A DNA stretch of 10,423 bases from an uncultured Limosilactobacillus sp. (GTDB lineage: Bacteria; Bacillota; Bacilli; Lactobacillales; Lactobacillaceae), in assembly GCA_944326735.1 (NCBI GenBank), contig CALVFC010000040.1:1-10423 (forward strand). The letters run 5' to 3'. The translations under genes and the position numbers were made by a program. This document shows positions 7,001 to 10,423 of the stretch, piece by piece; position 1 is the first letter of the stretch; each line of letters begins with the position of its first letter. The notes beneath the pieces were generated by a model. That model did not search any database. It was not told the origin of the DNA and saw only the letters and a list, made by a program, of their open reading frames with translations.

Positions 7001-7410
7001 AGCCATGAATAAACGCTCGTTTGTGGGGGAATCATGACAACCAGGGAGGCTAAATGAGGAAGGATATTTTGCAAAGTCAACGGCAATTCCTGGTGATCAG
7101 TTGTCTGGTGAAGCGTCGACAAATCCATTAAGTGCTGATACCCTTCACGGTCCTTAGCAAGCAAAACGACGTCTAAGGTTGTTCCATCAACATTATTCAA
7201 GGCAATTGTTAGCTCAAGGCCAATTAGTGGCTTTATCCCCGCCTCATGAGCGGCATTGTAAAAGTCAACTGCTCCGTATAAAACGTTACGGTCTGTTAAG
7301 GCCAGGCTAGAGTATCCCTGCTCTTTTGCATGCTGAACGAGTTGTTTAATGCGAATTGGACTCTGGAGCAAACTAAACGAACTATGAACTTGTAGTGGTA
7401 CAAACGCCAT
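4054..7410 (-). CDS. dnaE: DNA polymerase III alpha subunit, DnaE type
   Basis: In Firmicutes with PolC, DnaE is the second replicative C-family polymerase; it extends RNA primers before PolC takes over. The 1118-residue protein shows an N-terminal PHP domain (1-about 260, beginning FVPLQVHSSFSLL). The polymerase core has PGRGSAAGSLVAY (343-355), the catalytic aspartates in PDIDLDIPDNRR (Asp386, Asp388), and the third Asp607 in FEDIVAVNALYRPGP. A helix-hairpin-helix/beta-binding region follows, then a C-terminal OB fold from about 946. There is no 3'-5' exonuclease insert, as expected for DnaE. The PHP metal site looks degenerate: LTDRN replaces LTDHN at 39-42, and AVDYL stands near 188-192 where many DnaE proteins have a His. 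The ATG at 7410 is chosen over 7431 because AGAGGTG lies six bases upstream of it and the protein then starts MAFVPLQVHS. No convincing terminator follows, so some read-through into pyk is possible. Confidence 0.96.
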   Translation of the reverse strand: MAFVPLQVHSSFSLLQSPIRIKQLVQHAKEQGYSSLALTDRNVLYGAVDFYNAAHEAGIKPLIGLELTIALNNVDGTTLDVVLLAKDREGYQHLMDLSTLHQTTDHQELPLTLQNILPHLASLVVMIPPQTSVYSWLKDDLATLMILKDAVDDHSLYLGINPQLDPVQRETLQQLGAKMGLALVGLNAVDYLKPTDLFASKVLRAIGQNVTLDNPAQSARQEGTHYLRRQSAVAADYQTAGLLSAAAETERIADACSLEFEFKAPVLPHFATPDGLSSQQYLRQLCIAGLKKRQVAPGLTIKDYQQRLAKELKVIHQMGFDDYFLIVWDVMNFAHSTNITTDPGRGSAAGSLVAYALAITEVDPLQYRLLFERFLNPERAQMPDIDLDIPDNRRNEVLQYVHHKYGHQRVAQIITFGTLAAKQVIRDVSRVFGLTRYQVNELTGTLPHGLHLTIASALKESQPLRNLLDDHPDYRLLIQVAQQLEGLPRHYSTHAAGVVLSEKPLSQIVPLQEGSDGLLMTQFPKDTVEALGLLKMDFLGLKNLSILDQAVQSIRSTHPDFDLTKISLNDPTTMRLFQNGDTDGVFQFESSGIRQVLVSLHPDSFEDIVAVNALYRPGPLENIPHFIARKHGQEAINIPDPSLEPILGSTYGILVYQEQVMQVASVMAGFSLGEADLLRRAMSKKKRHTMESMRNKFITGAQKRGYTQKLAQQVFDYIDQFANYGFNRSHAVAYSKLAFEMAYLKCHYPAEFFAALMNAETNMAKMKQHVSDAQRFNVKVSGPRINISDRSFTLNQGTIYFGLGAIKGMRRDFIAAIIDERNLHGQFKDLRNFIDRLPSKWQKEELISPLIYTGAFDGLGYNRAEMIGSLDQLISGIKLFAGTEGLESDPSLQSSIKQRAEYPLITRLTKENEYLGVYLSGHPVSQFAELATRLNASKIAGLPLNRPVTVLILVNRVKVIHTKKDHRQMAFITGSDQTGSVNVTVFPRQYDRFADLLEANTVLVVRGKTEERSGHGLQIVADRIENAQQMQRQTQPTNQRWVLRVTDESKREELLTQLHQLIRGHHGNTPVLIYYPQTDMKYLEAARYWLDTSEQVHHTLNRLFGAENVVLQQINQKS

Positions 7411-7432
7411 CAACTTCACCTCTTTCATCAAA

Positions 7433-7460
7433 ATTATAACAAAGATTTCTCCCTATCCAA
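7433..7460 (-). promoter_or_regulatory. dnaE promoter
   Basis: A perfect TATAAT (7438-7433) is paired with TTGGAT (7460-7455) at 16 bases on the minus strand. The inferred start near 7426 leaves a leader of about 16 bases that still contains the AGAGGTG ribosome-binding site. Confidence 0.6.
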
Positions 7461-7469
7461 TAATTTATA

Positions 7470-7487
7470 ACTAGCGACTACTAGCGA
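7470..7487. repeat. Tandem direct repeat ACTAGCGA with a 10-base period
   Basis: ACTAGCGA occurs at 7470-7477 and again at 7480-7487, one helical turn apart. It lies between the dnaE promoter and the -10 of the divergent small membrane gene, and overlaps the -35 region of the latter. It could be a binding site for a regulator acting on one or both promoters; no protein is recognised. Confidence 0.45.
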
Positions 7488-7500
7488 AGGGTGTTACACT
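7472..7500 (+). promoter_or_regulatory. Promoter of the DUF2929-type gene
   Basis: TACACT (7495-7500) preceded by TGT forms an extended -10. The -35 position at 17 bases (TAGCGA, 7472-7477) is poor, as is tolerated with an extended -10. Transcription would begin near 7507. Confidence 0.45.
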
Positions 7501-7536
7501 AATAGGTGATTAGTAAAACCAAAGGAGATGTTCCCG

Positions 7537-7734
7537 GTGAGATACTTATCCGCTAATATTGGTGGCGCCATCATGGCCTTAATCCTCGGTGAAATTTTAA
7601 CTTACATCACCAGTCAATTGGAAACTGCCACCCCTAACTACATGTTATCCGGAATCTTAGCAGTAATCTTTGGCTTAGTTGCAGCCAACTGCATTTACTT
7701 TATTACTCGCAGTGCTGATCCTAACAAGCATTAA
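7537..7734 (+). CDS. Small two-helix membrane protein, DUF2929/YjzD-like
   Basis: The 65-residue protein starts at a GTG. AAAGGAG (7521-7527) lies nine bases before that GTG, whereas an in-frame ATG at 7528 abuts the site and cannot use it. The sequence has two hydrophobic segments, about residues 5-25 (IGGAIMALILGEILTYI) and 37-56 (LSGILAVIFGLVAANCIYFI). They are joined by a short polar loop (TSQLETATPN) and followed by a short charged tail ending SADPNKH. Size, N-terminal MRYL and the GEILTYI segment fit the DUF2929 (YjzD-like) family, whose function is unknown. Genes of this kind often sit divergent to dnaE in lactobacilli (recalled, not checked). No signal cleavage site or catalytic residue is seen. 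It has its own promoter and terminator. Confidence 0.8.
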   Translation: MRYLSANIGGAIMALILGEILTYITSQLETATPNYMLSGILAVIFGLVAANCIYFITRSADPNKH

Positions 7735-7743
7735 TATAAAATT

Positions 7744-7774
7744 GCCCACTACGTTTTAGTATGTGGGTTTTTAT
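7744..7774 (+). terminator. Rho-independent terminator of the DUF2929-type gene
   Basis: CCCACTAC (7745-7752) pairs with GTATGTGGG (7759-7767) with one bulged base, followed by TTTTTATTTT. It begins about ten bases after the stop codon. Confidence 0.75.
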
Positions 7775-7782
7775 TTTGAACA

Positions 7783-7818
7783 AAAGGCCTGTCGTATTTT
7801 TCACTACGACAGGCCTTT
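7783..7818 (-). terminator. Terminator of the trmK-nif3-pepT operon (bidirectional hairpin)
   Basis: AAAGGCCTGTCGTA (7783-7796) pairs perfectly over 14 bases with TACGACAGGCCTTT (7805-7818) around an eight-base loop. It lies eight bases beyond the pepT stop. The minus-strand T run is short (TTTTG), while the plus strand has a six-T run just after the stem, so it also insulates pepT from plus-strand read-through. Confidence 0.88.
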
Positions 7819-7825
7819 GGCTTTT

Positions 7826-9073
7826 TTATTGACGAGTAGTGTTCAGTTCATTGATCTTCAACAGGACATCCAGTGCTCGTTCCATGGTTTGTAATGACAC
7901 GTATTCGAACCGGCTGTGCATGTTCTCACCACCAGCAAATAAGTTTGGCGTTGGTAGACCCATGTAAGAAATCGTCGAACCATCCGTACCGCCCCGGACT
8001 GGGTAGATAACGGGTTTAATGTTTAGCTCTTCCATTGCATGTTTAGCAATATCAACTGACTGCATATCACCCTTCAATGCATCTTTCAAGTTATAGTACT
8101 GGTCATACAATTTCATTTGAATTCGGTCTTCGCCAAGCTCATTGTTGAGGCCCGCCACGATTCTTTCCAGCAAATGCTTCCGCTCTTCAAACGTCTGCCG
8201 ATCATGGTCACGGATCAGATAAACCATTTTGGCATGGTCAACCGTCCCCTCAAACTTGTATAGGTGGAAGAAGCCTTCCAGGCCAGCCGTCTTTTCTGCT
8301 CGTTCATGAGTAGGGAGTGAATCATGCAAGTCGATTGCTACTTGAATGGCATTCACCATTGTGCCCTTGGCAACACCCGTGTGCACATCTTTACCAGAAA
8401 TACTGATTTCCGCTTGGGCAGCGTTGAAAGTTTCGTATTCCAATTCACCTAATGGACCACCATCCACGGTGTAAGCAAAGTCCGCACCAAAATCAGCAAC
8501 GTCAAAATGGTCAGCCCCAGTGCCAATCTCCTCATCCGGGCCCAAGCCAATTTTAATTTCACCATGCTTAACCTCTGGATGGGCCATCAGATAGGCAGCC
8601 ATCGTCATAATTTCTGCCACTCCTGACTTGTCATCAGCGCCAAGAAGGGTGGAACCATCGGTAGTAATCAAAGTATCGCCCTGGTAATTTTTCATATTAG
8701 GAAATTCTTGCGGGCTGAGGATATATTGACCATCATCATCCAGCTGAATGTCACTGTGCCCATCATAGTTCTCAACAATTTGTGGCTGAACATTGTTGGC
8801 GTTGAAATCCGCCGTGTCAACATGGGCAATATAACCAATCGTCGGCACATCATAATCTAAATTAGACGGGATAGTAGCGTAAACATAAGAACATTGCGGG
8901 TTAATATGCACGTTATCTAGCCCCATGTCGTTCAAATCACCTGCTAATTTTTGGAGAAAAGCGGTCTCTTTGGGATCAGAAGGCACAGTATTGGAATCAG
9001 GATTAGAACGGGTTTCCGTTTTAACGTAATCAAGAAAGCGGTCTAATAATCCAGGGTATTTTTCTTCAGTCAT
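7826..9073 (-). CDS. pepT: Peptidase T (tripeptidase)
   Basis: PepT is a cytoplasmic zinc aminotripeptidase of the M20 family. It removes the N-terminal residue of tripeptides, completing use of imported peptides. The 415-residue protein carries the full metal site: His84 and Asp86 in IAHVDTADF, Asp147 in LLGADDKSG, Glu181/Glu182 in GPDEEIGTGADHF, Asp204 in YTVDGG, and His386 in ENMHSRFEY. It also has the substrate-binding block GGTDGSTISYMGLPTPNL. The lid/dimer domain lies between about 210 and 320. The ATG at 9073 is chosen over 9091 because AAAGGAAG lies eight bases upstream and the protein then begins MTEEKYPGLL as in the family. It starts 14 bases after nif3, whose stop codon overlaps its ribosome-binding region, so it is last in the trmK-nif3-pepT unit. 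Confidence 0.96.
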   Translation of the reverse strand: MTEEKYPGLLDRFLDYVKTETRSNPDSNTVPSDPKETAFLQKLAGDLNDMGLDNVHINPQCSYVYATIPSNLDYDVPTIGYIAHVDTADFNANNVQPQIVENYDGHSDIQLDDDGQYILSPQEFPNMKNYQGDTLITTDGSTLLGADDKSGVAEIMTMAAYLMAHPEVKHGEIKIGLGPDEEIGTGADHFDVADFGADFAYTVDGGPLGELEYETFNAAQAEISISGKDVHTGVAKGTMVNAIQVAIDLHDSLPTHERAEKTAGLEGFFHLYKFEGTVDHAKMVYLIRDHDRQTFEERKHLLERIVAGLNNELGEDRIQMKLYDQYYNLKDALKGDMQSVDIAKHAMEELNIKPVIYPVRGGTDGSTISYMGLPTPNLFAGGENMHSRFEYVSLQTMERALDVLLKINELNTTRQ

Positions 9074-9087
9074 ATGATAACTTCCTT

Positions 9088-9915
9088 TCATTCGGATAAC
9101 GTAAAGTGGAACGGATCAGTATTGAGCTGGTTTTGGACGACTTCAAATTGCCAACCATTCTCGGACTTCCACTGCTTAAACAATTCGGCTAAGCGTGGTT
9201 CACAAATTGCTTCAATATGGTGACCCGGATCAACCACCATCAAATGGTTAGCTACCATGTCGTGGGCAAAGTGGTAAGTGACATCACCAGTGACATAAGC
9301 ATCTGCACCGGCTTCGACTGCTGCGGACCAGAAGTCTTGTCCGGCACCACCTAAAATTGCCACCCGACGAATCAGGCGGTTGCGATCAGCCGGATTCTGA
9401 ACCCACCGGACACCAGCAACATGAAATATATTAATACAATATTGGACAAATTCGTCCGGAGTCATCGGGTCCGTTAATTCACCAATCCGTCCCATCCCCA
9501 CTGGTTCACCAGAAACGGGATCGACCCCATGGTTTAATAATCGTTTTGTATTGGTTAGATGTAATTGATCGGCGAGCCAATCATTCATTCCACCGTTCGC
9601 AGTGTCTAAGTTCGTATGCGCTGCATAGACTGTGATTTGGTGACTTAATAATTCCGCGTACATCTGGTTCTGCGGGTTCCGGGTATCTAAATCCTTGGCT
9701 GGATGAAACATGATCGGATGATGGGCAAAAATAAAATCAACGTTGTTTTTGATTGCTTCCCTCACAATCTCCGGACGAACATCCAAAGTGGTCATCAACT
9801 TGTGAATTGGTTGGTCTGGATTACCAATTTGCAGACCCGGATGATCCCAGGATTCGGCCAACTGGGGATTAGCAAACTGCTCAAAACGCTGAATCAAATC
9901 AATTCCCTTCGTCAT
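9088..9915 (-). CDS. NIF3/YqfO family dinuclear metal-binding protein
   Basis: The protein belongs to the NIF3-like family, often labelled 'GTP cyclohydrolase 1 type 2' after a Helicobacter homologue; its cellular role in Firmicutes is not established. The metal ligands are visible: His65 and His66 in FIFAHHPIMFHP, His100 and Asp104 in AAHTNLDTANGG, and His232 with Glu235 in DPGHHIEAI. At 275 residues it is the short form, without the PII-like insert domain present in the roughly 370-residue B. subtilis YqfO. The ATG at 9915 has a strong AAGGAGG (9921-9927) nearby and lies inside the end of trmK (17-base overlap), so the two are probably co-translated. The trmK-nif3 pair is widely conserved in Firmicutes, usually downstream of the rpoD gene. 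Confidence 0.93.
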   Translation of the reverse strand: MTKGIDLIQRFEQFANPQLAESWDHPGLQIGNPDQPIHKLMTTLDVRPEIVREAIKNNVDFIFAHHPIMFHPAKDLDTRNPQNQMYAELLSHQITVYAAHTNLDTANGGMNDWLADQLHLTNTKRLLNHGVDPVSGEPVGMGRIGELTDPMTPDEFVQYCINIFHVAGVRWVQNPADRNRLIRRVAILGGAGQDFWSAAVEAGADAYVTGDVTYHFAHDMVANHLMVVDPGHHIEAICEPRLAELFKQWKSENGWQFEVVQNQLNTDPFHFTLSE

Positions 9916-10423
9916 GGTTTAAAACCTCCTTAATTAAGTCTAAGTAACGGCGTAACTGACTGACCTTGTCAGCAGGCGGCACCGGTGCTGATTCGATCTG
10001 CTTGAGGACCTTTTCCTGCCGGTTAAGTTCTTGTCGCCACTTCTGATCAAATACCGGTCCCCGTTTTTCCAGCAGTAACGGACCAAACGTCAGCTCAAAC
10101 CGACTATAAGTGAATGGGACCAGTGATGGTTCAGCAACGATCACTTCATAAATGTGGCCCTCATCCGCAATAATCTGCTCCGCCATAATTTGGAAGCGGT
10201 GGGCCATTAGCCACTCGCGCAGGCGCAATTCACCGACATTAGGTTGCAAGATTAAGCGCTTAATTCCGACCAGTTTATGCGGGTTAGCGTCAAGAATCTG
10301 GGCAATTAAAGAGCCGCCCATTCCCGCAATCGTAATGGTATCAATCCGATCAGCATCGGTAATGGCTGCCAAACCGTCGGCGAGTCGCGGTTGGATAACG
10401 TTATTCAATTTTAAGCTATTAAT
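9899..10423 (-). CDS. trmK: tRNA (adenine(22)-N1)-methyltransferase TrmK, C-terminal part (cut by window edge)
   Basis: TrmK methylates N1 of adenine 22 in tRNA using S-adenosylmethionine. The frame stays open to the right edge, so the N-terminal part (roughly the first 60-80 residues, including the first SAM motif) is missing; an apparent TTG start at 10408 is only a window artefact. What remains shows RLADGLAAI and the characteristic IDTITIAGMGGSLIAQIL block. Then come LQPNVGELRLREWL and a C-terminal helical, coiled-coil-like region (QKWRQELNRQEKVLKQI) that in this family contacts tRNA. The end overlaps nif3 by 17 bases. Confidence 0.92.
   Translation of the reverse strand: MNSLKLNNVIQPRLADGLAAITDADRIDTITIAGMGGSLIAQILDANPHKLVGIKRLILQPNVGELRLREWLMAHRFQIMAEQIIADEGHIYEVIVAEPSLVPFTYSRFELTFGPLLLEKRGPVFDQKWRQELNRQEKVLKQIESAPVPPADKVSQLRRYLDLIKEVLNHDEGN

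Noticed and set aside
7528..7530. ATG start for the small membrane protein
   Set aside because: It abuts the AAAGGAG site with no spacer; the GTG nine bases after that site is the better start.
10406..10408. Apparent TTG start of trmK at 10408
   Set aside because: The frame continues open to the window edge and the usual N-terminal SAM-binding region is missing, so the true start lies outside the window.

Overview
The window is ordinary chromosomal housekeeping DNA from a low-to-mid GC Firmicute, most likely a lactobacillus. The evidence is the gene order and protein types: trmK-nif3-pepT, then dnaE, pyk, cvfB, xerD, ribT and scpA, nearly all on the minus strand. dnaE and pyk are directly adjacent with no pfkA between them, and pyruvate kinase is the short 473-residue form. 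Both fit an obligately heterofermentative lactobacillus that uses the phosphoketolase pathway (Limosilactobacillus or a relative). The species cannot be fixed from the sequence alone.

Right part, minus strand (7826-10423): the 3' part of trmK (tRNA m1A22 methyltransferase) enters from the right edge. It overlaps nif3 (dinuclear-metal NIF3/YqfO family), which is followed 14 bases later by pepT (tripeptidase). The unit ends at a strong hairpin at 7783-7818. Facing it is the only plus-strand gene, a 65-residue two-helix membrane protein of DUF2929 type (7537-7734) with its own terminator.

Middle (2426-7500): dnaE (second replicative polymerase) is transcribed divergently from the small membrane gene. 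The 126-base gap between them holds both promoters and a direct repeat with a 10-base period. A 164-base gap then separates dnaE from pyk. It holds a good extended -10 promoter, a CcpA cre-like site upstream of it, and a leader with repeated TGCA motifs. pyk ends at a strong bidirectional terminator.

Left part (1-2426): cvfB, xerD, ribT and scpA form a tight operon with two 11-base overlaps and one 20-base gap. It links RNA binding, a tyrosine recombinase homologue, a GNAT-like protein and the kleisin of the SMC condensin. The most notable observation is that the XerD homologue keeps the XerD length and fold signature but has lost nearly every catalytic residue (Arg I, Lys, His II, His III and the aligned Tyr). 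This resembles the inactive 'XerD-like' protein encoded beside scpA in streptococci. No mobile element, CRISPR array, tRNA or rRNA was seen, no gene-free stretch exceeds 170 bases, and I found no convincing wholly new system.
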